A stretch of DNA of 33,914 nt from Pseudomonadota bacterium (lineage in GTDB: Bacteria > Pseudomonadota > Gammaproteobacteria > Burkholderiales > Gallionellaceae): the NCBI GenBank assembly GCA_021783855.1, contig JAJXTL010000015.1, positions 1-33,914 on the forward strand, written 5' to 3'. The notes under the pieces are model-generated. The model had not been told where the DNA came from, searched no databases, and saw only the letters and a list, made by a program, of their open reading frames with translations. The translations under genes were made by a program, and so were the position numbers. The stretch's first letter is position 1; each line of letters begins with the position of its first letter. Below are positions 18,267 to 26,169 of this stretch, in pieces.

Positions 18267-18995
18267 ATGACCAACAAAATAAAAATAAAATTGGTAACCA
18301 TTGGTTATTTACCTCGCGATTTTCGGATTAACAAAATAAAACACTGGAAATCCGAAATTTTTCAGATCTCTGAAAATATCGAAAATTTTTCATTGCGCGC
18401 AAACTCTGATGGTGATCAATGGGACTTTTCTGACTCCCTAATTAAAGAGCAACTCCCAACAACTTCTGATGCTGACTTTGTAATTGCTATTGTAAATGTA
18501 CCCATTGAAAACAATTGGTATTCAAGACGGCTTGGCAACAACCAAATCGTTATTACATTCCATGAAATCAGAGACATTCTCCTAGGCTCGAATATACCTT
18601 TGAACAACGTAGTCCTTAGACTAATGTATTCCTATGCACTTGTATATAAAGAATATAGTAACCGAATCCCATCCGCTAATGAAGCTGCCAAATTTACTCA
18701 CGATGAAACTCGCGGATGTATTTTCGACATGAATGGCATTAAAACTGATTTGCCCTTTTCTTGCGACAAGCCCCAAATCTGTGATGAATGCCAAGAGCGT
18801 TTAAGAAAAAACAAGGTTTCTAATGAAGCCATTGAACAATCCACAAAGGAAATTATAAACATCAGAAAAGACTTCTATTACCGCACACTGGCTTTTGTTA
18901 AAAAGCACCCCATTTGGGCTCTGCTCATTTCCAGCGGTTATGCACTTGCACTGAATGTTATTGCCTCTTTCATTTATCAACAAATCTCAAAATGA
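18267..18995 (+). CDS. Hypothetical protein with C-terminal membrane anchor, AT-rich
   Basis: I do not recognise this 242-residue protein. The N-terminal two thirds look globular, with FVIAIVNVPIENNWYSRR, QIVITFHEIRDILLGSNIPL and a block HDETRGCIFDMNGIKTDL. A four-cysteine patch follows (C in RGCIF, SCDKPQICDECQERL) that could bind zinc, then a charged helix, and finally one hydrophobic segment (PIWALLISSGYALALNVIASFIYQ) as a C-terminal membrane anchor. The ATG at 18267 follows AAGGG. Base composition is much more AT-rich than both neighbours, which suggests transfer. Its TGA overlaps the ATG of the next gene by 4 bases. A sensor or effector domain held at the membrane, for instance in defence, is possible but unproven. 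Confidence 0.75.
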   Translation: MTNKIKIKLVTIGYLPRDFRINKIKHWKSEIFQISENIENFSLRANSDGDQWDFSDSLIKEQLPTTSDADFVIAIVNVPIENNWYSRRLGNNQIVITFHEIRDILLGSNIPLNNVVLRLMYSYALVYKEYSNRIPSANEAAKFTHDETRGCIFDMNGIKTDLPFSCDKPQICDECQERLRKNKVSNEAIEQSTKEIINIRKDFYYRTLAFVKKHPIWALLISSGYALALNVIASFIYQQISK

Positions 18996-19438
18996 TCTTC
19001 TCCACCCTCTCCCAATCCGACCGTTACGCGGCGCTGCATCCGCTGTTTCCGCGCGCGTTCGAGTACATCCGCAACACGGACATGCACGCGCTTACGCCGG
19101 GCGTACACCAGATAATCGAAGGCAAACTCTTCGCTATCGTGGAACACCTGCAAGGCCGCACGCGCGAAGCAGCCAAACTGGAATGCCACCGTCGTTACAT
19201 CGACATTCAGCTGGTGCTGGAAGGCGATGAGCAGATGGGCTGGAAGACGCTGGCCGATTGCAACGACCCGCTGGATGAATACAGCGCGGAGCGCGACATA
19301 CGCTTCTTTAACGATGCGCCGTCAACCTGGGTCGCCACGCCGCCGGATCATTTCTGCATCTTTTTCCCCGAAGATGCCCACGCACCGCTGGTCAGCGATA
19401 GCTTCATTCGAAAGGTGATCTTCAAGATTGCCGTGTAG
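18992..19438 (+). CDS. YhcH/YjgK/YiaL (EbgC-type) family protein
   Basis: A 148-residue member of the DUF386 family, a cupin-like beta barrel related to the E. coli beta-galactosidase subunit EbgC and to YhcH, implicated in sugar or sialic-acid metabolism. Visible family features are the central CHRRYIDIQLVLEGDEQMGW, RDIRFFNDAP, and DHFCIFFPEDAHAPLV, where His and Glu residues can bind a metal. The ATG at 18992 overlaps the stop of the AT-rich gene upstream. GC content returns to the chromosomal norm here, so the overlap joins genes of different apparent origin. Substrate unknown. Confidence 0.9.
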   Translation: MIFSTLSQSDRYAALHPLFPRAFEYIRNTDMHALTPGVHQIIEGKLFAIVEHLQGRTREAAKLECHRRYIDIQLVLEGDEQMGWKTLADCNDPLDEYSAERDIRFFNDAPSTWVATPPDHFCIFFPEDAHAPLVSDSFIRKVIFKIAV

Positions 19439-19522
19439 CGAAACTTGCGTGAGCCGCTGAAATCCGCGCGTCGGTTATAATCGCCGCCTGAGATCAACCA
19501 TCATACAGACAGGATTTTCAAC

Positions 19523-19909
19523 ATGGCAAACAGACAATTCATCCAGACACCCGACGCTCCCGCCGCAATCGGTACCTATTCGCAGGCGATACGCGTGAAA
19601 GACACCGTGTACCTTTCCGGACAGATCGGCCTCGACCCCGTCACCATGCAGATGGTGGAAGGCATAGACGAACAGATACACCGCGTATTCCAGAACCTGC
19701 GCGCCGTAGCCGCCGCGTCCGGCGGCAGTCTGAGCGACCTGGTCAAACTGAATGTCTTTCTGATCGATCTCAAGAATTTCGCCAAAGTGAACGAAATCAT
19801 GGCAGGCTATTTCCAGCAACCCTACCCCGCTCGTGCCGCGGTGGGTGTCGCAGCGCTTCCTCGTGGCGCACTGGTGGAAATGGACGGCGTGCTGGTCATT
19901 CAGGACTGA
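19523..19909 (+). CDS. ridA: RidA family enamine/imine deaminase
   Basis: Hydrolyses reactive 2-aminoacrylate and related enamines released by PLP enzymes. The 128-residue product has the trimer-forming RidA fold with [28 protein letters not shown], and the active-site end [25 protein letters not shown], including the conserved Arg and Glu. The start follows AGGA. A TATAAT (19476-19481) is present upstream without a good -35. The gene stands alone. Confidence 0.95.
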   Translation: MANRQFIQTPDAPAAIGTYSQAIRVKDTVYLSGQIGLDPVTMQMVEGIDEQIHRVFQNLRAVAAASGGSLSDLVKLNVFLIDLKNFAKVNEIMAGYFQQPYPARAAVGVAALPRGALVEMDGVLVIQD

Positions 19910-19945
19910 CTATCCATATCCGACACTATTCACTTATACTGAGCC

Positions 19946-20176
19946 ATGTATTTCAAGATAAGCGGTGAGATAACTGGCGTTGAGCTTATCGCACAAGGAG
20001 CTAGCATTCGCTGTCTTGGCAGATTGCAAAGAGCTTATGGTATTGGTAACTGGAAAAAGAAAAAAGGATTTGCCACCGTTGTATTTGAGGATGGAGCATC
20101 TGCTGAGGCTGAAGTGCATTGGTATGAGGCACATGGCATTGGTAAAATGGAAATGAAAATCAAAGAATTTATTTGA
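19946..20176 (+). CDS. Small conserved hypothetical, first of a pair
   Basis: A 76-residue basic protein, MYFKISGEITGVELIAQGASIR..., with a Lys-rich patch (GIGNWKKKKGFATV) and the motif EVHWYEAHGIGKMEMKIKEF at the end. It resembles small uncharacterised bacterial proteins with the same 'WYEAHGIG' ending, from memory only. There is no Shine-Dalgarno before the ATG, and a TATACT box ends only five bases upstream, so a leaderless mRNA is possible. It is followed eight bases later by another small gene with a good ribosome-binding site, suggesting a two-gene unit. Confidence 0.75.
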   Translation: MYFKISGEITGVELIAQGASIRCLGRLQRAYGIGNWKKKKGFATVVFEDGASAEAEVHWYEAHGIGKMEMKIKEFI

Positions 20177-20184
20177 GGTACACC

Positions 20185-20403
20185 ATGGAAAAATACGTCA
20201 TCTGCCTTAACAATGAAGGTTATGCAGCCTCGCTGGAAGTCCGCAAACTTTATGAACTTCTGCCGGATCCAAAGGCTGAGGCCATGCACTGCATCCGCAT
20301 TGTGGATGAAGATGGTGAAGATTACGTTTATCCGGAAAAACTTTTCATGCCGATGGAAGTGTCCGAGTCCGTATCGCTTGCGCTGCATAAGCGCGCGGCC
20401 TGA
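20185..20403 (+). CDS. Small conserved hypothetical, second of a pair
   Basis: A 72-residue acidic protein, MEKYVICLNNEGYAASLEVRKLYELLPDPKAEA..., ending with EDGEDYVYPEKLFMPMEVSESVSLALHKRA. Small proteins of this pattern are found in many bacteria without an assigned role. GAGG six bases before the ATG at 20185 favours this start over the in-frame one at 20173. The acidic product beside a basic partner recalls toxin-antitoxin organisation, but no toxin fold is recognisable and I do not claim it. Confidence 0.78.
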   Translation: MEKYVICLNNEGYAASLEVRKLYELLPDPKAEAMHCIRIVDEDGEDYVYPEKLFMPMEVSESVSLALHKRAA

Positions 20404-20469
20404 TTAAAAAATTGATTAATTTCTGATGTGCTGTGATACGTTACCTGCTTTAAGCAAACCAGCATTCAA

Positions 20470-22509
20470 TTGACCGCCCCCGCAAAAATCTCTCCTGCCA
20501 CGCTGGCGAATCTTGCGAAGCTGGGCATCCACCATCGCGCCGATCTGTTGCTGCATCTGCCGATCCGTTACGAGGACGAAACCCATCTCTCGCCGATTGC
20601 GACCGTGGAACCCGGCGAAACGGCTCAGGTACAGGGCGTCATCACACACGCCGAGATTACACACCGCCCGCGCCGCACCCTGATTTGCCGTCTGCAGGAT
20701 GGGAGCGGCGAGTTGTATCTGCGCTTTCTTAATTTCTATCCCAGCCAGACAAAACTGCTGGCCGTGGATAATCAGATACGCGCCGTCGGCGAAGTACGCA
20801 TGGGTTATTACGGGCTGGAGATGGTGCATCCGAAATGCCGTGCGGTAAGTGACGAGACAGCGTTACAAACCAGTCTGACGCCGATTTACCCGACCACGGC
20901 CGGGCTGCCGCAAACCGCGTTGCGCAAACTGATCGCCAACGCACTCGAAGTGCTGCCTACGCCGGACTACCTGCCTGACGAAATTTGCAACAAGTTGAAT
21001 CTGCCAGGATTTTCCGGAAGCATTAATCTGCTGCACAACCCTATGCCGGATATTGCCGCGGGCTCTCTGGAAGAACGCTCACATCCCGCCTGGCGACGCA
21101 TCAAGTTCGACGAGTTGCTGGCCCAGCAACTATCGATGCGCGTGCATCATCGTGAGCGCAGCAATCGCGTGGCGCCTGCGCTCGAACAGACGGGCCGTTA
21201 CACTGCGGCACTCCTGAAAAATCTGCCGTTCAAACTGACCGGCGCACAGCAGAAAGTATTCAGCGAAATCAGCCGCGATCTGACAAAACCGCATCCGATG
21301 CAACGTCTGCTGCTGGGCGATGTGGGCAGCGGCAAGACCATCGTCGCCGCACTCGCAGCCTTGCAAGCCATTGAGAACGGCTATCAGGTCGCCTTCATGG
21401 CGCCCACCGAAATTCTGGCTGAGCAGCATTACCTGAAACTCGGTGACTGGCTGGCACCGCTAGGCGTCACGCCGGTCTGGCTGTCCGGCAGTCTGAAGAA
21501 AAAAGACAAGCGGGTAGCCTCAGACAAAATCGCATCGGGCGAAACGCTGCTTGCCATCGGCACGCATGCGCTGTTTCAGCAACAGATCGGTTTCCACAAA
21601 CTGGGGCTCGCGATCGTGGATGAGCAGCACAAGTTCGGCGTACAGCAGCGCCTGGCGCTCCATGCCAAGGGGAAAGTTGCGTCGCAAGAGCCGCACCAGC
21701 TGATGATGAGCGCCACACCCATTCCGCGCACGCTGGCGATGAGCTATTACGCCGACCTGGACGTATCGGTGATAGACGAATTGCCGCCGGGACGCACCCC
21801 TGTGATTACCAAACTGGTCAGCGACTCGCGCCGCGACGAAGTGTTCGAACGGGTACGCGCCGCCTGCATGACCGGACAGCAGGCCTATTGGGTGTGCCCG
21901 CTGATCGACGAATCCGAAGTGCTCCAATTACAGAATGCGCTGGAAACCTATCAGATGCTCAGCGAAACGTTCCCGGAGCTGCGCGTGGGACTGGTACACG
22001 GCAAGATGGACAGCAGCGAAAAAGTGCGCGTGATGGCCGCATTCAAGACCGGCGAACTCCAGTTGCTGGTCGCGACCACCGTCATCGAAGTCGGCGTGGA
22101 TGTACCGAATGCCAGCCTGATGGTGATCGATCATGCCGAACGCATGGGGCTGGCACAGCTGCATCAATTGCGCGGACGCGTGGGACGCGGCGCAGCGCAA
22201 AGCCTGTGCATCCTGCTTTATCAGAAACCGCTCTCCGAACTGGCCAGAACGCGCCTGAAAGTCATTTTCGAGAACACGGACGGCTTCGCGATTGCCCAAC
22301 AAGACTTACAATTGCGGGGTCCCGGTGAATTGCTCGGCGCACGGCAAAGCGGCATGGCGATGTTGCGTTTTGCCGATATCGATGCTGACGAAGATTTATT
22401 GAACATGGCAAGGGATGTCGCCGATCAGTTGCTGCGCGACTATCCTGAGGCTGCACGCGGCTATTTGCATCGCTGGATGGCAAACAAACATGACTATTTG
22501 CACGTATAA
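20470..22509 (+). CDS. recG: ATP-dependent DNA helicase RecG
   Basis: A branched-DNA translocase that regresses stalled forks and processes recombination intermediates. The 679-residue product shows the N-terminal wedge/OB region (HHRADLLLHLPIRYEDET, VQGVITHAE), Walker A LLGDVGSGKTIVAALAALQA, DEQH box IVDEQHKFGVQQR, motif III MMSATPIPRTLAM, and motif VI QLRGRVGRGAAQS. The C-terminal GPGELLGARQSG is the RecG-specific TRG region. The start is TTG at 20470; there is no nearby ATG matching the conserved N-terminus, and the Shine-Dalgarno is poor, so low translation is expected. The end overlaps ubiC by 20 bases. Confidence 0.97.
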   Translation: MTAPAKISPATLANLAKLGIHHRADLLLHLPIRYEDETHLSPIATVEPGETAQVQGVITHAEITHRPRRTLICRLQDGSGELYLRFLNFYPSQTKLLAVDNQIRAVGEVRMGYYGLEMVHPKCRAVSDETALQTSLTPIYPTTAGLPQTALRKLIANALEVLPTPDYLPDEICNKLNLPGFSGSINLLHNPMPDIAAGSLEERSHPAWRRIKFDELLAQQLSMRVHHRERSNRVAPALEQTGRYTAALLKNLPFKLTGAQQKVFSEISRDLTKPHPMQRLLLGDVGSGKTIVAALAALQAIENGYQVAFMAPTEILAEQHYLKLGDWLAPLGVTPVWLSGSLKKKDKRVASDKIASGETLLAIGTHALFQQQIGFHKLGLAIVDEQHKFGVQQRLALHAKGKVASQEPHQLMMSATPIPRTLAMSYYADLDVSVIDELPPGRTPVITKLVSDSRRDEVFERVRAACMTGQQAYWVCPLIDESEVLQLQNALETYQMLSETFPELRVGLVHGKMDSSEKVRVMAAFKTGELQLLVATTVIEVGVDVPNASLMVIDHAERMGLAQLHQLRGRVGRGAAQSLCILLYQKPLSELARTRLKVIFENTDGFAIAQQDLQLRGPGELLGARQSGMAMLRFADIDADEDLLNMARDVADQLLRDYPEAARGYLHRWMANKHDYLHV

Positions 22510-23158
22510 AAACTGGAATAGCGCGACACCGGGCGCCGGAGCGGAATTGCTGCCCTGGCTGCGTGACCGCGGCTCGCTGACGCAGCGCATTATGCAACAC
22601 TGCGAGCATTTTTCCGTGCGCAACGTGAAGAGCGGCCTGGCGCTCATTGCACCGGATGAATCGGCACTGTTGGGGATCGCACCCAGACGGCTTGCCTGGT
22701 CGCGCGAAGTTCTCCTGTGCGCCGATAACCAACCCGTGGTATTTGCACACAGCGCCTGTGCTGCCACAGAGTTGCGCGGAGCATGGCAGCGTTTGCGCAA
22801 CCTTGGCAACAAACCGCTGGGCGCGCTGCTGTTCTCGCATCCGCAGGTTGTCCGCCTGCCATTGCATTACAAGGCCTTGCACCCGCATCATCCGCTATAC
22901 CGGCGCGCGGCTGGCATATTGTCCGATCCACCTGGCCGGTTATGGGCGCGCAGATCCCTGTTTTATCTGCACAATAAACCGTTGCTGGTCACGGAAGTGT
23001 TTTTGCCGGCAATATTAAATCTAGGACTGAGGAGTGAGGATCGTGTGAAAGCACCGCCTCACGCGCTATCCTCAATCCTCGATCCTCGACCCTTCACTCA
23101 GAAACAGGAGCTTCAGCTCCGTTGTTTCGTGGGAATGCCCTTGCGGCATGAATCCTGA
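22490..23158 (+). CDS. ubiC: Chorismate-pyruvate lyase UbiC with repeat-encoded tail
   Basis: Converts chorismate to 4-hydroxybenzoate plus pyruvate, the first step of ubiquinone synthesis. The 222-residue product has [29 protein letters not shown], and the conserved end [24 protein letters not shown] with the catalytic Glu. UbiC proteins normally stop about there. Here the frame runs on for some 45 more residues (from about [10 protein letters not shown] to RHES) through two dispersed repeats (23028-23149), so the natural stop has been displaced. The ATG at 22490 lies inside recG. ubiA follows with one base between stop and start. Confidence 0.92.
   Translation: MTICTYKNWNSATPGAGAELLPWLRDRGSLTQRIMQHCEHFSVRNVKSGLALIAPDESALLGIAPRRLAWSREVLLCADNQPVVFAHSACAATELRGAWQRLRNLGNKPLGALLFSHPQVVRLPLHYKALHPHHPLYRRAAGILSDPPGRLWARRSLFYLHNKPLLVTEVFLPAILNLGLRSEDRVKAPPHALSSILDPRPFTQKQELQLRCFVGMPLRHES
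23028..23090. repeat. Inverted AGGA/TCCT repeat inside the ubiC 3' end
   Basis: The left arm (GGACTGAGGAGTGAGGATCG) and the right arm (TATCCTCAATCCTCGATCCT) form an imperfect hairpin. It is the same motif family as 15114-15216. It is translated as part of the UbiC tail. Confidence 0.6.
23090..23151 (+). repeat. Two-hairpin dispersed element, copy C
   Basis: Related to the right half of the repeats at 25345-25488 and 26004-26147. It contains AAACA-GGAGCT-TC-AGCTCC..TGTTT, then TCGTGGGA and the ATGCC-CTTGC-GGCAT hairpin. It ends at the ubiA start region, with the last ATG of the hairpin at 23148 in frame with ubiA. Confidence 0.7.
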
Positions 23159-23159
23159 A

Positions 23160-24020
23160 ATGACTTTCTCAGAACGTTTATCGCTGTATATGCAGCTCAC
23201 CCGGCTGAATCGCCCTATCGGCATACTGCTGCTGTTATGGCCGACGCTATGGGGAGTGTGGATCGCAGGCGGCGGCGCACCGGCCTGGCACATCGTGCTG
23301 ATCTTTACGCTGGGAACCCTACTGATGCGCTCGGCCGGTTGTGCAATCAACGACTATGCCGACCGCGACATAGACTGTCATGTCGAACGCACACAAAACC
23401 GTCCCGTCACCAGCGGACGCATTACGCCACGCGAAGCCTTGTGGCTGGCAGCGGCGCTTGCCGTCATTTCATTTCTGCTGATTCTGCCGCTCAATACGCT
23501 GACGCTGTTGCTGTCGGTTCCGGCAGTCTTCCTGGCCGGCAGCTATCCGTTCACCAAGCGCTTTCTGGCCATACCGCAAGCCTATCTGGGCATCGCGTTC
23601 GGCTTCGGCATCCCGATGAGCTTCGCCGCCCAACTGAATGCCGTACCGCCTGTGGCGTGGATACTTTTAAGCGCGAACGTGTTCTGGGCGATCGCCTACG
23701 ATACCGAATACGCGATGGTGGACAGGGATGACGACATGCATCTGGGCATCCACTCATCGGCACTGTTTTTCGGCAAATACGACGTGCCGGCGGTGATGGG
23801 CTGTTATGCCGCTACGCTGGCATTATTGGCCTGGGCAGGAAAAATTGCGCATCTGGGCGGCTTGTATTACGCCGGACTGGCAATCGCATCCGGCATCGCG
23901 CTGTATCACTACTCGCTCATCAAAAACAGAAACCGCGAAGCCTGCTTCAAGGCATTCCTGCATAACAACTGGTTCGGCGCATCCGTTTTCGCCGGCATCA
24001 TCTTGGATTACACGACATGA
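23160..24020 (+). CDS. ubiA: 4-hydroxybenzoate polyprenyltransferase UbiA
   Basis: An integral membrane prenyltransferase attaching the polyprenyl tail to 4-hydroxybenzoate. The 286-residue product has the two Asp-rich motifs [19 protein letters not shown] and [12 protein letters not shown], and about eight or nine hydrophobic segments ([20 protein letters not shown] onwards). I prefer ATG 23160 ([19 protein letters not shown]) because it follows the ubiC stop by one base. ATG 23148 (MNPEMTF...) is in frame but lies inside a dispersed hairpin repeat. Neither has a clear Shine-Dalgarno, so coupling to ubiC is likely. The stop overlaps the next ATG (ATGA). Confidence 0.95.
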   Translation: MTFSERLSLYMQLTRLNRPIGILLLLWPTLWGVWIAGGGAPAWHIVLIFTLGTLLMRSAGCAINDYADRDIDCHVERTQNRPVTSGRITPREALWLAAALAVISFLLILPLNTLTLLLSVPAVFLAGSYPFTKRFLAIPQAYLGIAFGFGIPMSFAAQLNAVPPVAWILLSANVFWAIAYDTEYAMVDRDDDMHLGIHSSALFFGKYDVPAVMGCYAATLALLAWAGKIAHLGGLYYAGLAIASGIALYHYSLIKNRNREACFKAFLHNNWFGASVFAGIILDYTT

Positions 24021-24691
24021 GCTACCTTCGCAATCCCCGGTTACGCAGCAGCTACAGCCTGATCGCGCCGATCTACGATGCCGTCATCGAACGCGCCATG
24101 CGGGAACCGCGCAAACAATCGCTGCGCGCCCTGCCTGTCGACACGGCAGGAAAGGTGTTATTGAGCGGTATCGGCACGGGTCTGGATCTGCCTTTCTTAC
24201 CTGCCCTGTATCACTACACCGCGCTCGATTTCAATGCAGCGATGCTCTCCCGAGCCCGCCCTCGCGGCGCCCATTTGCAGGTGGACTGGGTGCTGGGCGA
24301 CAGCATGGCCTTGCCCTTTCCCGATGCGCACTTCGACCATATCGTGCTGCACCTGATCACAGCCGTGGTGCCGGAACCCGCGCAATGCCTGGCTGAAGCG
24401 GCTCGTGTACTCAAACCCGGCGGCAGCATCCTGCTGCTCGACAAATTCCTGCGGCCCGGGCAATCTGCGCCCCTGCGCCGCTTGCTTAACCCTCTCTCGC
24501 GCCGCATCGCCACCCGTATGGATGTGGTGTTCGAGGAAGTCTTGCTCGCAACGCCGTCACTGAGCGTCATCAGCGATGAGCCGCTGCTGGCCAGTGGCTG
24601 GTTTCGGAAAATCGTATTGCGCAAAATGCGCGTACAGGCGGCACATGATGGCCGCGCAGTTATCTCGCCGACAGGCGTGACTGCGGTCTGA
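24017..24691 (+). CDS. Class I SAM-dependent methyltransferase
   Basis: A 224-residue Rossmann-fold methyltransferase. Motif I is [16 protein letters not shown], followed by an acidic end of strand 2 ([14 protein letters not shown]), [22 protein letters not shown] and the post-motif [21 protein letters not shown]. It resembles UbiE- and PmtA-like phospholipid or quinone methyltransferases, and no more precise substrate can be read off. The ATG overlaps the ubiA stop by 4 bases, and the ubiC-ubiA operon hints at a quinone or membrane-lipid substrate, which is inference. Confidence 0.87.
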   Translation: MSYLRNPRLRSSYSLIAPIYDAVIERAMREPRKQSLRALPVDTAGKVLLSGIGTGLDLPFLPALYHYTALDFNAAMLSRARPRGAHLQVDWVLGDSMALPFPDAHFDHIVLHLITAVVPEPAQCLAEAARVLKPGGSILLLDKFLRPGQSAPLRRLLNPLSRRIATRMDVVFEEVLLATPSLSVISDEPLLASGWFRKIVLRKMRVQAAHDGRAVISPTGVTAV

Positions 24692-24769
24692 GCGCGAATT
24701 AATGTACGCCGGTTGCGGCTTGTGATAAGTTACGCACAGATTGCGGATAGACCAGCACAGGGGACAAAA

Positions 24770-25288
24770 ATGAACAACTTCGACGAGGCCCTCCAATCCA
24801 TCGAGGCCAGTCTTGCCAATTTCACCAAGCGCCTTGACGACGATGCAAGCGAACGTTTGCGCGAATTGCGCAAGTGTTCTTTTTTCGATCCCGTTCCCGG
24901 CGAATGGCTGAAACTCATCTCTGAACAAGCCGAAATCCGGAAGTTTACTTCCGGCAATTGCCTCACATCTGAAGGAGATGATTCAAACACATTTTATGTT
25001 GTCCTGTTCGGCACGGCCACCGTTTACTGCGACAAAAAAATTGTCGGTAAAATAGTCAGCGGAGAATGCATCGGCGAGGGAACTTTCTTTGCCAGCGGAA
25101 GCATTGCACGCTCGGCGACAGTCGTCGCCGATGGAGAACTGATCGTTGCGGAAATCGACAAAACCGGCATCGCGCGATTGCAAAGCAATGCCACAGTCAA
25201 ATCCTATATGGATAAAGCGCTGTTGCTGGCGCTGTTCAAAAAACTGCAAGGCGCGAACCGCAAGATTCAGGAGCTAAGTAAACGCTGA
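24770..25288 (+). CDS. Cyclic-nucleotide-binding domain protein (no HTH)
   Basis: A 172-residue protein with a single CAP-type cNMP-binding beta barrel at about residues 40-140. FTSGNCLTSEGDDSNTFYVVLFGTATVYCD is followed by the phosphate-binding cassette GECIGEGTFFASGSIARSATV (pattern GE..GE......R.A.V). The short N-terminal helix and the C-terminal LFKKLQGANRKIQELSKR are helical, with no helix-turn-helix, so it is not a CRP-like DNA binder by itself and probably acts as a regulatory partner. AGGGGA precedes the ATG at 24770. It lies about 80 bases after the methyltransferase and may be the last gene of that operon. Confidence 0.87.
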   Translation: MNNFDEALQSIEASLANFTKRLDDDASERLRELRKCSFFDPVPGEWLKLISEQAEIRKFTSGNCLTSEGDDSNTFYVVLFGTATVYCDKKIVGKIVSGECIGEGTFFASGSIARSATVVADGELIVAEIDKTGIARLQSNATVKSYMDKALLLALFKKLQGANRKIQELSKR

Positions 25289-25624
25289 TTTGTTGTCATT
25301 TCGAGCAAAGCGAGAAATCTAAGGAAACACTGAATAAATCACCCTGAACGCAGCTTGGAAATGACGCGATGCTTCAGTGCCTGTAACTATGTAGGAAATT
25401 CCATGCGGGCTTGTTTTTAGGCGAAGACCCTTCATTCAGAAATAAGAAGCGTGTCACGCAGCTATATTTCGCGGGAATGCCCTTGCGGCATTGCGGCATC
25501 ACTGCTACCTACCGTACTTTGCAGGAAACCGGACATTTCTATTTGTCGCTAACACAAATTTATTTGAGTATTGCCAAAATAGTGGAAATCATTTAGTCTG
25601 AAACTTCACTGAAAGGGAAGCATC
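25289..25624. other. Repeat-filled intergenic region
   Basis: No gene is visible. It starts with a GTCATTTCGAG-CAAAG-CGAGAAAT type hairpin (about 25298-25318) followed by a GGAAACACTGAATAAATCA stretch resembling the end of the MITE-like element at 13448. It then holds repeat copy A (25345-25488). The last 130 bases are AT-rich leader of the small gene at 25625, with the ribosome-binding site AAAGGGAAG. Confidence 0.6.
25345..25488. repeat. 144-bp direct repeat, copy A
   Basis: Matches 26004-26147 with three substitutions and no gaps (spacing 659 bases). The right half has the hairpin AAATA..GCGTG-T-CACGC..TATTT and the ATGCC-CTTGC-GGCAT hairpin, which relate it to 23090-23151. Confidence 0.95.
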
Positions 25625-25870
25625 ATGAGCGACAATGTAGAAAACCTGATCTTGGAACACCTGCGCGGAATGCGCGGAAGTCAAGATCGCGTAGAACACG
25701 AGTTACGCGAGATCAAGAACAGGATCACCAGCCTGGAGGCGGGGGTGGCCGGAATTCGCAGGGACGCGGCGCACGACAACGACAAAGTTATACAACAACA
25801 AATCGGATTGGATCAACTGTCGGAAAGACTTGAGCGCGTCGAGAAACGTTTAGAAATCGCCAGCGCGTGA
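25625..25870 (+). CDS. Small coiled-coil hypothetical protein
   Basis: An 81-residue, strongly charged, almost entirely helical protein beginning MSDNVENLILEHLRGMRGSQ. Heptad-like repeats run through DRVEHELREIKNRITSLEAGVAGIRRD and DQLSERLERVEKRLEIA, so it should form a coiled coil. Similar short proteins occur widely with no assigned function. There is a good ribosome-binding site (AAAGGGAAG) and a probable terminator after the stop. It is the only gene between two 144-bp direct repeats, so homologous recombination could delete or duplicate it. Confidence 0.78.
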   Translation: MSDNVENLILEHLRGMRGSQDRVEHELREIKNRITSLEAGVAGIRRDAAHDNDKVIQQQIGLDQLSERLERVEKRLEIASA

Positions 25871-25878
25871 AACCGTGT

Positions 25879-25932
25879 AAAAAGGGGCAAGAGAGACAAA
25901 GGTGGAGAACATGCTCCCGCCGGCCCTTTTTT
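25879..25932 (+). terminator. Terminator-like hairpin after the coiled-coil gene
   Basis: AAAAAGGG (25879-25886) pairs with CCCTTTTT (25924-25931), closing a long loop with further partial pairing and ending in a T tract. It starts 9 bases after the stop codon. Confidence 0.6.
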
Positions 25933-26003
25933 GTTCGCGAAATAAATCGAACCCCATTTTTCGCTTTCAGTAGGATGCTGTGACAACCGCATCGTTCGCG
26001 ATA

Positions 26004-26147
26004 TGAACGCAGCTTGGAAATGACGCGAGGCTTCAGTGCCTGTAACTATGTAGGAAATTCCATGCGGACTTGTTTTTAGGCGAAGACACTTCATTCAGAA
26101 ATAAGAAGCGTGTCACGCAGCTATATTTCGCGGGAATGCCCTTGCGG
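26004..26147. repeat. 144-bp direct repeat, copy B
   Basis: The second copy of 25345-25488 with three substitutions. After its end the GGTTTGCGGTTTTGCGGCAT stretch is a slippage-like expansion of the final hairpin. It ends 22 bases before the stop of the convergent GT-C-like gene. Confidence 0.95.
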
Positions 26148-26169
26148 TTTGCGGTTTTGCGGCATTCAT

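Noticed and set aside
19445..19481. TTGCGT...TATAAT as ridA promoter
   Set aside because: The spacer would be 25 bases, too long; only the TATAAT can be supported.
20416..20829. Minus-strand frame at the recG start
   Set aside because: Antisense to the conserved RecG wedge domain; a shadow.
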